Assembly: GCF_014207135.1 (NCBI RefSeq)
Contig: NZ_JACHCC010000009.1
Location: 1 to 64,000, forward strand
Reading direction: 5' to 3'
DNA from: Pedobacter cryoconitis
GTDB taxonomy: Bacteria > Bacteroidota > Bacteroidia > Sphingobacteriales > Sphingobacteriaceae
Length of the DNA stretch: 64,000 bases
Shown here: one piece after another, positions 52,041 to 60,929 of the stretch
Position numbering within the stretch: the first letter of the stretch is position 1
Layout: the number at the start of each line of letters is the position of its first letter
Program-made: the position numbers and the translations under genes
The notes under the pieces: model-generated
Told to the model about the DNA's origin: nothing
Seen by the model: only the letters and a program-made list of their open reading frames with translations
The model's database searches: none

Positions 52041-54497
52041 TTGAAAAAAATTAAGAATATAATGCACCTTGTTTTCTGGTGTATGTTTTGCTACGCCTCT
52101 GATCTGAAGGCACAAACAGGCATTATTGTTGGTTCAATTACCAATGAAAATAAACCAAATTCAAATATACCGGTTACTTTATTGAATATAGCTGACTCAA
52201 GCTTAACAAGGTTTGGATTGATAGATAGTACTAATACTTTCCAATTTAATCGTGTCCCTTTAGGAAAATACAGAATAGCTATCACAGCTTTAGGATGGAA
52301 ACCTTTTTATTCTAACATATTTACTATAGGTGACAGCTTGAAATACACCATACCTCCTTTTGCACTTTCTCCATCTGATTATACCAATTTAGCTGCAGTT
52401 ACAGTGACCGGCAGAAAAGCATTTATTGAACAGAAACCTGGCCAAATGACAATCAACGTGGATGCTGCGCCAACTAATGCTGGCACCAGTGTGATGGAAG
52501 TATTGGTCAAGTCGCCAGGCATTTCGGTCGATCAGAATGGAACAATAAGTTTAAATGGCAAACGTGGTGTATTGGTTATGTTAGATGGGAAGCCAACCTA
52601 TCTTAATGGTCAGGAATTAGAGACTTACCTGAAAGGATTACCTTCTCTGACTATTGATAAAATAGAAATAATGACCAGTCCGCCCGCAAAATATGACGCA
52701 TCAGGAGGTGCAGGGGCTATTAATATTATAACAAAAAAGATTACAAAAGAAGGGTTTAACAGTATGGTCACTCTTAATTATTCGCAGGGAGTTTATGCGA
52801 AATCAAGTGCAGGACTGAATCTAAATTATTACACAGGAAAATTCAATTTTTTTCTCAACGGAAGCAGTGAATATGGCATAGATTTTCTAAGAATACCTGG
52901 CCCTCAGTATTTTTATGATCAAAATGGGAAGATTACGTCAATATTGGATGGAACTACCGCTTCTAAAGCAAAGAACACTAGTCCAGCTTTCAACGTAAAG
53001 ACCGGAATGGATTACTATCTCAGTCCCAAAACAACTATCGGATTCGTCTTATCAGCAAACAAGAATAACACTGAAAAGTTTGGTAATAGTACAATTACCG
53101 TTCAGGACTTTACTTCTAATCAAAACTCCACCATACGACAGAAAAACTATTCTACCCGCGAATTTACATCGGTGGCTGCCAATTTAAATCTTGCCCATAA
53201 GCTAAATGATAAAGGGGGATTACTTACAGTCGATTTAGACTATCTGAAATATACACCAGAGCAGACTTTATTATTTAATACGCAAACATTTAATGCAAGT
53301 CAAACATTAGAAAACAGACTTGAACAGAAAGGCTCCCTGCCGTTTAGGGTAGATATTTATTCAGCCAAAATGGATTATAGTCAATCACTTCGTAATGATT
53401 TCACGCTTAATCTGGGATTAAAATCGAGTTATGTAACCAATGATAATGTAGCCTCTTATTTTATATTGGATTCAATCAACAACAAATGGGTCCCTAATCC
53501 ATTAATGTCCAGAAGGTTTTTATATAAAGAGAACATCAATGCTGCATATGCGATGCTAAAGAAGACTTATGGCAAGTTAGAGATCCAGGGAGGCCTTAGA
53601 GCAGAGTACACAGACTATCGGGGTAATCTGAGTAAAATAAATGATGTAGTAACAACAAAGCAGGACTCCTCATTTGCCAGTTCCTATCTCAGTCTGTTCC
53701 CTTCGTTCAGTATTGCCTACAGCATTAATAAAAAGAACACCCTCTCCCTGAATTACGGAAGGAAAGTGGACCGCCCGAATTATTATGATCTTAATCCATT
53801 TTTATACTACATAACTCCTTATACTTCATTAACGGGCAATGCTGATTTAAAGCCTCAGTATACAAATAATATTGAATTATATTATTCTTACCAATCATGG
53901 CTTTCAACTACAGTTAGCTATAGCAACACTAAAAACGCTTTTGAAAACATTAGTTACCTGACCGGACAAAATACAGTCATTAAACCGGGGAATATTGGAG
54001 ACGTACAAAGTTTAGCCTTGTCAGTAAACTACCGGAAATCAATTACTAACTGGTGGACTCCTAATCTGTTTATCCAAACAACATATAACAACCTTAATGG
54101 AAGTGTCAGAGATGAAAAGATTCATGTGACCAGCACACAATTTTCAAGTAACCTGAGTAATCTGTTTCAGTTTCCTGGTGGATGGAGCGGAGAGTTATCT
54201 GGATATTATAAAGGCAGGGTCAAGTATCTGCAAGGAGTTTATTCGCCAATATGGTCAGTTGGTGCTGCTGTTTCCAAAAAATTGCTAAAAGATAGACTTA
54301 CTGCTAAGGTGGGGGTTACAGATATCTTCTATTCTCAAATAACGTCGGGAATAGATTACTTGCCAAAATCAGTTAGTTATTATTCTTTTTATGCTGACAG
54401 TAGAAGGCTTACGTTATCCGTATCCTACAGATTTGGGAAAAAGACTGACACTCCCGATAAAGTAAAATCTGTATCAGAGGCTGATCGGGTTAAATAA
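52041..54497 (+). CDS. TonB-dependent-receptor-like outer-membrane beta-barrel protein
   Basis: The 818-residue protein starts at TTG 52041 (KKIKN then a hydrophobic core) with cleavage near LKAQ; an ATG at 52062 would lose the basic n-region. It has a carboxypeptidase-regulatory-like domain (about 28-110), a plug domain with APTNAGTSVMEVLVKSPGIS and SPPAKYDASGGAGAINIITK, and a large barrel of the outer-membrane beta-barrel family (OMP_b-brl_3). Unlike SusC it has no SusD partner. In this cluster it could re-import a product such as a siderophore, or belong to export. Its ligand is unknown. Confidence 0.83.
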   Translation: MKKIKNIMHLVFWCMFCYASDLKAQTGIIVGSITNENKPNSNIPVTLLNIADSSLTRFGLIDSTNTFQFNRVPLGKYRIAITALGWKPFYSNIFTIGDSLKYTIPPFALSPSDYTNLAAVTVTGRKAFIEQKPGQMTINVDAAPTNAGTSVMEVLVKSPGISVDQNGTISLNGKRGVLVMLDGKPTYLNGQELETYLKGLPSLTIDKIEIMTSPPAKYDASGGAGAINIITKKITKEGFNSMVTLNYSQGVYAKSSAGLNLNYYTGKFNFFLNGSSEYGIDFLRIPGPQYFYDQNGKITSILDGTTASKAKNTSPAFNVKTGMDYYLSPKTTIGFVLSANKNNTEKFGNSTITVQDFTSNQNSTIRQKNYSTREFTSVAANLNLAHKLNDKGGLLTVDLDYLKYTPEQTLLFNTQTFNASQTLENRLEQKGSLPFRVDIYSAKMDYSQSLRNDFTLNLGLKSSYVTNDNVASYFILDSINNKWVPNPLMSRRFLYKENINAAYAMLKKTYGKLEIQGGLRAEYTDYRGNLSKINDVVTTKQDSSFASSYLSLFPSFSIAYSINKKNTLSLNYGRKVDRPNYYDLNPFLYYITPYTSLTGNADLKPQYTNNIELYYSYQSWLSTTVSYSNTKNAFENISYLTGQNTVIKPGNIGDVQSLALSVNYRKSITNWWTPNLFIQTTYNNLNGSVRDEKIHVTSTQFSSNLSNLFQFPGGWSGELSGYYKGRVKYLQGVYSPIWSVGAAVSKKLLKDRLTAKVGVTDIFYSQITSGIDYLPKSVSYYSFYADSRRLTLSVSYRFGKKTDTPDKVKSVSEADRVK

Positions 54498-54572
54498 AGC
54501 GTTATCAATTCCCTATACTACATATCCTTATCAAGATTACTCTATTATACCCGGACTGCTTATAAAAAAAAT

Positions 54573-55052
54573 ATGAATACTGATAATTTGATTTCATGGA
54601 GCAATGTTGTAGATGATCTTATTAAAATGGAGGACTCTACTACATTGTATTTTGAGGCTTTAAGAAAAAGCAGATTGAGGGTTAAAATAATAAGACAAGA
54701 AAAAGATGATCTGATTATTAAAAGAATTAGCAAATTGTATTTCTCATCGTACGAACACCCGTTAATTTATAGCACTAGCTATATATACAAGAGCCTATTA
54801 ACAGAAGAAGAGGATCGTCTTATTACAGCACAAGAATTACCCCTTGGCCGTATTTTCACACAACTGAACTGCGAATCGGCCATCCATAAAAAGAATATTA
54901 CTGTGGAAGACAATATATTTGAGAACGAGACTATCTTAATGAACTTACCAGATGGGCCTTTGTATAAGAAGCGGTATGACTTTCTGATCGGTTCCCGAAA
55001 AGTGGCAACTATAGAAGAATTCTTCAATCTAGAATCTATTCAACGATATTAA
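54573..55052 (+). CDS. Chorismate-pyruvate-lyase-like protein (DUF98/UbiC family)
   Basis: The 159-residue protein resembles chorismate lyases: an N-terminal LYFEALRKSRLRVKIIRQEK strand region, PLIYSTSYIYKSLLTEEEDR (the position of the P-x-V-x-A-x-S-x-I-P strand), the family ITAQELPLGRIF (PLGRxL motif, about 90-100), and KKRYDFLIGSRKVATIEEFF with the catalytic Glu position. UbiC-type enzymes convert chorismate to 4-hydroxybenzoate plus pyruvate. Three bases separate it from the adenylase gene, so a 4-hydroxybenzoate starter unit is the natural reading. Similarity is motif-level and distant, so a related aromatic-binding role is possible. Confidence 0.65.
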   Translation: MNTDNLISWSNVVDDLIKMEDSTTLYFEALRKSRLRVKIIRQEKDDLIIKRISKLYFSSYEHPLIYSTSYIYKSLLTEEEDRLITAQELPLGRIFTQLNCESAIHKKNITVEDNIFENETILMNLPDGPLYKKRYDFLIGSRKVATIEEFFNLESIQRY

Positions 55053-55054
55053 CG

Positions 55055-56437
55055 ATGGCTTTGTTAGAATCGCTATGGGATGGCAATGTAAGACATAATG
55101 GTATCAGTGATGATCAATGCTTTGTAAATTATGGAGATGTTTTGAAAGAGTTTCAAAACTTAGATCAATATTTTAAAGCTCATCAACTGCAGATTACCCG
55201 ATGTGTCTTCTTAGAAGTAAATAACACAGTAGACTGTGTTATAATCATGCTATATTTTTTCAGCAAGAAAGTAAATGTATTCTTAGCATCACCTAATCTG
55301 CTAAATAGTGGAGCTGTTCCTGGCTTTTGTGATAAAATACTTATTCTAAAAGACAGGGACGACTCATCTTCATTGCAAATACAGTTAGCAGAGAATACGA
55401 ACTACACTGACAAAGGAGACCTGGAAAATAACAGCGGAATGGTAATTTTAGCTTCCTCCGGCAGTATTGCTGCGCCAAAATATATTTACTATAAAGCAGA
55501 TAACCTTTTTAAAAATGCCGCCGCCTGTATTCAACATTTTAATATCAGTAAAGATTCTAAATTGTTAGTATCGGTTCCGGTATGTCACATGTATGGATTA
55601 GGGGTTGGTCTTCTTCCGGGTATCATGGCAGGAGCAAATGTTTCTATAATCAACAAGTCAAATGTAATCAAGCTGATAGATAAACTTAGGGGCTTTAAAC
55701 CTGATATCAGTTTGATCAATCCTACATTTTGTAAAATGTTGCTGCAGTTAAACAAGACACTTTCACAAAGTCACACTTATATTTCTGCCGGAGAACCATT
55801 AGATGGCAATTTAAGAACTGAATTTATAAATCGGTACGGACACCTGATTAATCTTTATGGATGTTCAGAACTTGGCGCAATGGCCACATCTGAAGTGAGT
55901 CTGCAGCATAAAATAACTTTTAGTGAAAAATCGCTGAAGCCTGTAAATGGGGTTAAGTTCAAAATAAAAACGACCGGTAATAGCAACGAGATACTCTGTA
56001 AGAACCCATATGGATTTGAGTTTTATCTTGATGAATATGGAAAAAGAATGACTGACCAACCATTTGAAGATGGTTGGTATAGAACTAAAGACGCAGGGAG
56101 AATTGACAACTCTGGCAATCTGGAAGTTGTGGGCAGGATCGATTTATGTATAAATCGCTCTGGTTTTCTTTTATCCTTAGAGGAACTCGAGGTTAAGTTG
56201 GAAAACCTGTTAGAGCATGCTAATAAGATTGTTACTATAGAAACAAGCAGCAAAGAGCTTTTAGCAATTTGTGAATTAAAGACCGACTATACACTTGATA
56301 CTTCTTCTGCGAAAAACACCTGTTTGCGAAATTTGCCACGGTATGCAGTACCAGACCATTTTCATTTTACTGAAAGTATTCCTCGTTTATACAATGGTAA
56401 ACCGGATAGAAAACAGCTGACCTTTCTTTACACATAA
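55055..56437 (+). CDS. Aryl/acyl adenylating enzyme (AMP-ligase)
   Basis: The 460-residue protein belongs to the ANL superfamily. Core motif A3 is VILASSGSIAAPKYI (about 130-145) and A5 NLYGCSELGAM (about 266-276). A7 is YRTKDAGRID (about 341-350), and the catalytic Lys is in LYNGKPDRKQL (about 445-455). At 460 residues it is shorter than acetyl-CoA synthetases, as seen in stand-alone AMP-ligases of aryl polyene and siderophore clusters. It lies 2 bp after the chorismate-lyase-like gene and 12 bp before a carrier-protein gene, so it probably activates 4-hydroxybenzoate and loads it onto the carrier. Confidence 0.85.
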   Translation: MALLESLWDGNVRHNGISDDQCFVNYGDVLKEFQNLDQYFKAHQLQITRCVFLEVNNTVDCVIIMLYFFSKKVNVFLASPNLLNSGAVPGFCDKILILKDRDDSSSLQIQLAENTNYTDKGDLENNSGMVILASSGSIAAPKYIYYKADNLFKNAAACIQHFNISKDSKLLVSVPVCHMYGLGVGLLPGIMAGANVSIINKSNVIKLIDKLRGFKPDISLINPTFCKMLLQLNKTLSQSHTYISAGEPLDGNLRTEFINRYGHLINLYGCSELGAMATSEVSLQHKITFSEKSLKPVNGVKFKIKTTGNSNEILCKNPYGFEFYLDEYGKRMTDQPFEDGWYRTKDAGRIDNSGNLEVVGRIDLCINRSGFLLSLEELEVKLENLLEHANKIVTIETSSKELLAICELKTDYTLDTSSAKNTCLRNLPRYAVPDHFHFTESIPRLYNGKPDRKQLTFLYT

Positions 56438-56449
56438 AATTATAAAACT

Positions 56450-56719
56450 ATGATAGATAATATTTCAAAAGATTCCATAAAATCAAAAATCAAAGAGGTT
56501 TTAGTAGACGATCTTGATGCAAATTTAAACGTAGGGGATCTAAAAGACGACCTGTCTTTATACGAGGATGGTATAGGATTAGATTCCATCAGTATAGTGA
56601 ATTTAATTGTTCTGGTTGAACAAAAGTTCTCTATAAATTTTGAAGAAGAAGATCTTAGCTACGACTTGTTTAGTAGTATAAATCACTTAGCCGATGTGAT
56701 TTATACAAAAATCAACTGA
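56450..56719 (+). CDS. Free-standing acyl/aryl carrier protein
   Basis: The 89-residue acidic protein has the phosphopantetheine attachment Ser (residue 46) in GIGLDSISIVNLIVLVEQKF, the GxDS motif followed by helix II. Helices at about 8-25 and 65-87 complete the four-helix carrier fold. It would hold the adenylase product as a thioester for the condensation domain encoded at 59462-60922. No phosphopantetheinyl transferase is visible in the window. A gap of 172 bp follows with no clear promoter or terminator. Confidence 0.9.
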   Translation: MIDNISKDSIKSKIKEVLVDDLDANLNVGDLKDDLSLYEDGIGLDSISIVNLIVLVEQKFSINFEEEDLSYDLFSSINHLADVIYTKIN

Positions 56720-56891
56720 CGATCAACAATTAATATCACATGATATACATATTTTCAATTCAACTGAAATTCAGAAATATCTAGTGCAAAACTTTCAATA
56801 AGTTAATTACCGTCACGGTGAAAATGATTAATACGTAATGTATGCGCTATATGTTATATGCAAAACCTAACCACAAATTAAAAATATACTC

Positions 56892-58247
56892 ATGGACTTA
56901 AACACGAAATTATTTGAAGGAGAATCTGTAGTTGATCTTGATCATATTTCTCTTTCAATTGGAGATCTAAAAGAAAAACCTACGAGGGAGGAGTTTTATA
57001 CAAACTACCCTTTTTTTAAACACTGGAAGAATGAATCAAATAGCTACGCTCTTCATCCGGGCGGTATCAATATTTATATTCACATTCCCTTTTGTATTCA
57101 AATATGTGATTATTGCTTTTACATGAAAGAGCTAATCAAATCTAAATCGCACGTCGACAATTATATTGAGACACTGCGTCTTGAAATGAAATCGGTTAGC
57201 GAAGCCTTAGGACTAAAAAAGCGAATAGTAAATTCTATATATATTGGTGGAGGAACTCCTTCAGTATTAACAGAAGAGCAGTTTAACAAACTAATGGAAG
57301 CATTACATGAGTTTCATGAAATAAAGAACGTGGAATTTACATTTGAAGCAGAGCCAGGAACATTTAATAAAAATAAACTTGGCTGGTACAAAGATGCAGG
57401 TGTTAACAGGATTAGTATGGGGGTACAATCCTTTGATGATAATATTATAAAATATAGTAGCAGGAAGCATTCGGCAATGCAAGCTATTAAGTCCGTAGAA
57501 ATGATTAAGGATCTGGGCGGGTTTTCAATTAATGTGGATTTATTAAGCGGACTGGCAGGAGAATCAATGCAAACCTGGGTCGATTCACTTCAGATAGCCT
57601 TGAATCAAAATGTGGATATGCTGACTATATATAAAATGAAAACATACGCCAATACGGTCTTTTTCAAAAAGGGGGTTCGTACAAACGAGATTCAATTACC
57701 ATCTGATACCGAAGAGCTTGCATATATGGGTGCCGCATTGGATTTGATTTCGGGTACAGATTATAAACCATGGAGTTCTTTCGCATTTTCAAATAATGGA
57801 TATATGCACCGATATGCAGAAAACACATGGAGAGGGCAAGATTTAGTAGCATATGGAGTTTCCTCATTTGGAAAAATCGGCAATATAAACTATCAGAATC
57901 TTAATAACATGGATACGTATGCAGAACGTGTGAGCAAGAGTTTATTTCCACTATACAGAACATATACACTCTCTCATAAAGATCTGATGGTAAAGGAACT
58001 TCTTCTTTGCGCTGCAAGATTGACTTCTTATTCAAAACAGGAATTTATTAACAAGTTCGGATTTGATTATTTTAACTTCATTCCGGAAACTATTGAGGAA
58101 CTAACACTGAAAGGCTATATCACCGACAACAGGGACGAGCTTACACTAACAAGACAGGGAATGTTATTTGGCGATTTTGTTGGAAAAGTCCTTGCTTCAG
58201 GACTGAAAAGTAAAATGGGAGATGATAATATTGGATTTTCTTACTAA
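56892..58247 (+). CDS. HemN/HemW-like radical SAM protein
   Basis: The 451-residue protein has the radical SAM cluster CIQICDYC (Cys 68, 72, 75) after the HemN-family IHIPF, then IYIGGGTPSVLTEEQFN, FEAEPGTFNKNKL, VNRISMGVQSFDD, VDLLSGLAGESMQTW and a C-terminal HemN-like domain (LTRQGMLFGDFVGK). Besides oxygen-independent coproporphyrinogen oxidase and haem chaperones, this family includes class C radical SAM methyltransferases and cyclopropanases of natural-product pathways. Placement between a carrier protein and a glycosyltransferase makes a tailoring role likelier than haem synthesis. The chemistry is an inference. Confidence 0.84.
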   Translation: MDLNTKLFEGESVVDLDHISLSIGDLKEKPTREEFYTNYPFFKHWKNESNSYALHPGGINIYIHIPFCIQICDYCFYMKELIKSKSHVDNYIETLRLEMKSVSEALGLKKRIVNSIYIGGGTPSVLTEEQFNKLMEALHEFHEIKNVEFTFEAEPGTFNKNKLGWYKDAGVNRISMGVQSFDDNIIKYSSRKHSAMQAIKSVEMIKDLGGFSINVDLLSGLAGESMQTWVDSLQIALNQNVDMLTIYKMKTYANTVFFKKGVRTNEIQLPSDTEELAYMGAALDLISGTDYKPWSSFAFSNNGYMHRYAENTWRGQDLVAYGVSSFGKIGNINYQNLNNMDTYAERVSKSLFPLYRTYTLSHKDLMVKELLLCAARLTSYSKQEFINKFGFDYFNFIPETIEELTLKGYITDNRDELTLTRQGMLFGDFVGKVLASGLKSKMGDDNIGFSY

Positions 58248-58272
58248 TTCCTTCCTAAATAGTATTTAAGCA

Positions 58273-59508
58273 ATGTCCAAATATATGTTTTTTGGTTTGC
58301 CCCTGGTAAGTGTTCACAAAGCACTCGTATCGGTGATGAGTGAGCTTTCGTCCAGAGGAAACATTGTAGTTTATTATAACACAGCCGACTTTTCATCAAA
58401 GAGTAACGACGCTTTCATATCCAAAGCATACCCGTCTTACGCTACAGGTTATGATACCTCCAGGATAGGTAATAACACCTCTTTTTTTGCTTTTGCTGAA
58501 ATGTTGCTGGATACGGCAGTTTCATTATTCGACTTCTTGCGAAATGAAGTCTCATTGGAAAAACCGGATCTTATTGCACACTCTCATCTGGCACTATGGG
58601 GGAAGTTAATTGCAATAGATAGCAAATTGCCAGCTATTTCTATTTATACTACTTTTTCTTTAAGTCAGCATGTGATGATACCATTTTTCAGGAGGCAACA
58701 GGAAAAAACAAAAGTGTACAATAACACTGGTATAGAATCAGTGATGCGACTTCAAAAAAAATACCAGTCCTTTTATAAAAAGGTTGGCTTCTCTTTCAAA
58801 CCAGATATATGGGACTCTTATATTAATAAGGAAAAGTGTAACATTTTTTTGATCTTAAAGGAGTTTTCGTTCGAAAATGATCCGGTTGAGGGAAGTAGTA
58901 CATTTGTCGGATACCCTGTTAATCAACCCAACAGCTGTAAAAGCAAGAAGCTTATATACGTATCAATGGGTACAATATTCAATGATGATGTCGATTTATT
59001 CAAATTGATCATTGATGTTCTGGGAGATTTGAATATTCCAAGCATCGTTTCCATAGGCTCTAAGATTAACAAATCTGATATTGGAACTGTCGCTCCAAAT
59101 GTCACACTGGTCGACTTTATTGATCAGGAGTCAGTCTTAAGTAATGCAATGATTTTTGTTACCAGAGGGGGAATGGCAAGTATTCATGAAGCAGTTGCCT
59201 CGGTGACACCTCTGGTCGTAATTCCAGAAATTCCAGAGCAACAATTAACTGCCGAAAAAGTGGAGGAACTAGGAATAGGTATTCAAATTTCTGTTATGCA
59301 ATTGACGAAAGGCAAATTGTTAAATGCGCTGGAGCTTATATTAAGCAATCTGGATTTCTATAGCAACAATTTAAATGCACTTATTGCTAAACAGTCTCTG
59401 ATCGCCCCTTCAGAACTAGCTTCTAATGTTATAGAAAGATACTATTCATCTTGCAACAACCATGATAATCAACAATATAACCAACAGATCATCTATAAAC
59501 AAGAGTAA
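58273..59508 (+). CDS. GT1 (MGT/UGT-like) glycosyltransferase
   Basis: The 411-residue protein has a GT-B fold resembling macrolide and UDP-glucuronosyl transferases. The N-terminal part begins MFFGLPLVSVHKALVSVMSE, and PDLIAHSHLALWGKLIA follows. The C-terminal nucleotide-sugar site contains KKLIYVSMGTIFND (about 220-235) and the signature FVTRGGMASIHEAVASVTP (about 297-315), with PEIPEQQLTAEKVEELG replacing the usual D/NQ. It transfers a sugar to a small acceptor in the cytoplasm, probably the phenolic or other hydroxyl of the cluster product. Its 3' end overlaps the next gene by 47 bp. Confidence 0.86.
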   Translation: MSKYMFFGLPLVSVHKALVSVMSELSSRGNIVVYYNTADFSSKSNDAFISKAYPSYATGYDTSRIGNNTSFFAFAEMLLDTAVSLFDFLRNEVSLEKPDLIAHSHLALWGKLIAIDSKLPAISIYTTFSLSQHVMIPFFRRQQEKTKVYNNTGIESVMRLQKKYQSFYKKVGFSFKPDIWDSYINKEKCNIFLILKEFSFENDPVEGSSTFVGYPVNQPNSCKSKKLIYVSMGTIFNDDVDLFKLIIDVLGDLNIPSIVSIGSKINKSDIGTVAPNVTLVDFIDQESVLSNAMIFVTRGGMASIHEAVASVTPLVVIPEIPEQQLTAEKVEELGIGIQISVMQLTKGKLLNALELILSNLDFYSNNLNALIAKQSLIAPSELASNVIERYYSSCNNHDNQQYNQQIIYKQE

Positions 59509-60922
59509 GATTTTCAAGGCCAGCACCCAACAGGAAGAAATGTGGGTTAACGCTCAGAACACCTCTTTTTCTTACTGGAATTTCCTTGTTTCAAGGTCCT
59601 TCAAAGGGAAGTTAGATCTCGCGGCATTCAGGGATTCATTAGAAATGGTAGTAAGGCGACATTCGGGACTCCGTACTGGATTTATCCAGGACGGATCGGT
59701 TTTATACCAGCTGATACAAGATTCATTTGATATCAACGAAATCCTGGAAATTGATCTATGCAGCTGTACTCATCAAAAGGAATTTGACTCGCATATCATC
59801 CAGCATACAAAAGAAATGTTGCAATATACTTTCGAAATTGAACGTGGCTTGCTATTTCGCGTAAAATTATTCTGTTTTGGTGAGATTATTTATGTCATAA
59901 TTCTATTTAATCATTTAATGTGTGATTATATTTCCACACAGCTATTCTGGAGCGACCTGGTATATGCTTATAACTGTCGTTTAGATCAGGTACCAATTGA
60001 TTTTAAACCCTGTTTACAATACCATGAGTATTCGGAATACCAGGAGAGGTTTCTGGAGACCGAAGCTTTCGATGCAAAAAAAGCATACTGGAACAAAAAG
60101 CTGGACCGATCTATTCCTTCACTAAAACTACCATTCGGGGCTCATGGAACCCAGGCAAGTATGGTGTTTAAAGAAATTCCTATCCCTCAAAAGCTAATGT
60201 CAGATCTAAGGTCGCTTGCATTAAAAAAAAGAGTGGTTTTTTCAGCGATATTCCAGTTGGCGTACTACATTGTTCTGGAAAGATATTCCGGGCAAAAAAC
60301 GATTAGTATTCTGAATATATTCCATAGCCGGGGAGTCGGAAGTCAAAAGAACTCTAATACTATTGGATTATTTGCTGACACCCTACTCAACACAATAGAA
60401 CTCGAGGACGATTTATCATTACATTTATTATTACAACGGGTTAATTCTGAGATTCAAAGCAGTATAGCCAATAGTGAAGTTCCATATAAAGAAGTTTTCA
60501 AGTCTTATCAGGATAAATTCAGACATAATCAATCTATGTTCCAGGCAGATTTCAATATGCTAAAAATGAATTCAATGAGCTGTACGCTTAGTGGATTAGT
60601 TCAGTATGGATTAAAAGATAAAGCTATCGCAACTAAATTTGACACTCAGCGCAACGTTTCCCGGACAAGGATCGAAGAGGCGAAGTGCAGTCTGGATATT
60701 CAATCTGATATTTCGCTGACTATTAAAGACGATACTGCCTGCAGTAAAGTTAGAATGACTATTTTATGTGACTGGAATAAACAGGAAATTTGTAATGATA
60801 TTCTAAAAAATTATATAGCGATCCTAAAAAAGATAGCGTATTATCCAGATTTAAGCTTGAAGGACATCGCCTTAAAAAGTAAAATTAATACTGATTTGAC
60901 ATTTTCTCCCTCGTCAATATAA
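59462..60922 (+). CDS. Free-standing NRPS-type condensation domain
   Basis: The 486-residue protein matches a single condensation (C) domain: KASTQQEEMWVN (motif C1 position), VVRRHSGLRTGF (C2), and LFNHLMCDYIST, where the HHxxxDG motif (C3) reads NHxxxDY with catalytic His and Asp kept (about residues 150-157). Later blocks are VFSAIFQLAYYIVLERYSG, GLFADTLLNTIELED and SQIANSEVPYKEV-like sequence. Free-standing C domains join a carrier-bound acyl group to an amine or alcohol. It could couple the aryl thioester to an amino acid, amine or sugar. It overlaps the glycosyltransferase gene by 47 bp, so translation may be coupled. Confidence 0.85.
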   Translation: MIINNITNRSSINKSKIFKASTQQEEMWVNAQNTSFSYWNFLVSRSFKGKLDLAAFRDSLEMVVRRHSGLRTGFIQDGSVLYQLIQDSFDINEILEIDLCSCTHQKEFDSHIIQHTKEMLQYTFEIERGLLFRVKLFCFGEIIYVIILFNHLMCDYISTQLFWSDLVYAYNCRLDQVPIDFKPCLQYHEYSEYQERFLETEAFDAKKAYWNKKLDRSIPSLKLPFGAHGTQASMVFKEIPIPQKLMSDLRSLALKKRVVFSAIFQLAYYIVLERYSGQKTISILNIFHSRGVGSQKNSNTIGLFADTLLNTIELEDDLSLHLLLQRVNSEIQSSIANSEVPYKEVFKSYQDKFRHNQSMFQADFNMLKMNSMSCTLSGLVQYGLKDKAIATKFDTQRNVSRTRIEEAKCSLDIQSDISLTIKDDTACSKVRMTILCDWNKQEICNDILKNYIAILKKIAYYPDLSLKDIALKSKINTDLTFSPSSI

Positions 60923-60929
60923 TTTTATA

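Noticed and set aside
56720..56891. Internal promoter or terminator between the carrier-protein and radical SAM genes
   Set aside because: Short inverted repeats are present, such as ACCGT-C-ACGGT near 56809, but the loop is too short for a hairpin and no TAnnTTTG element was found.
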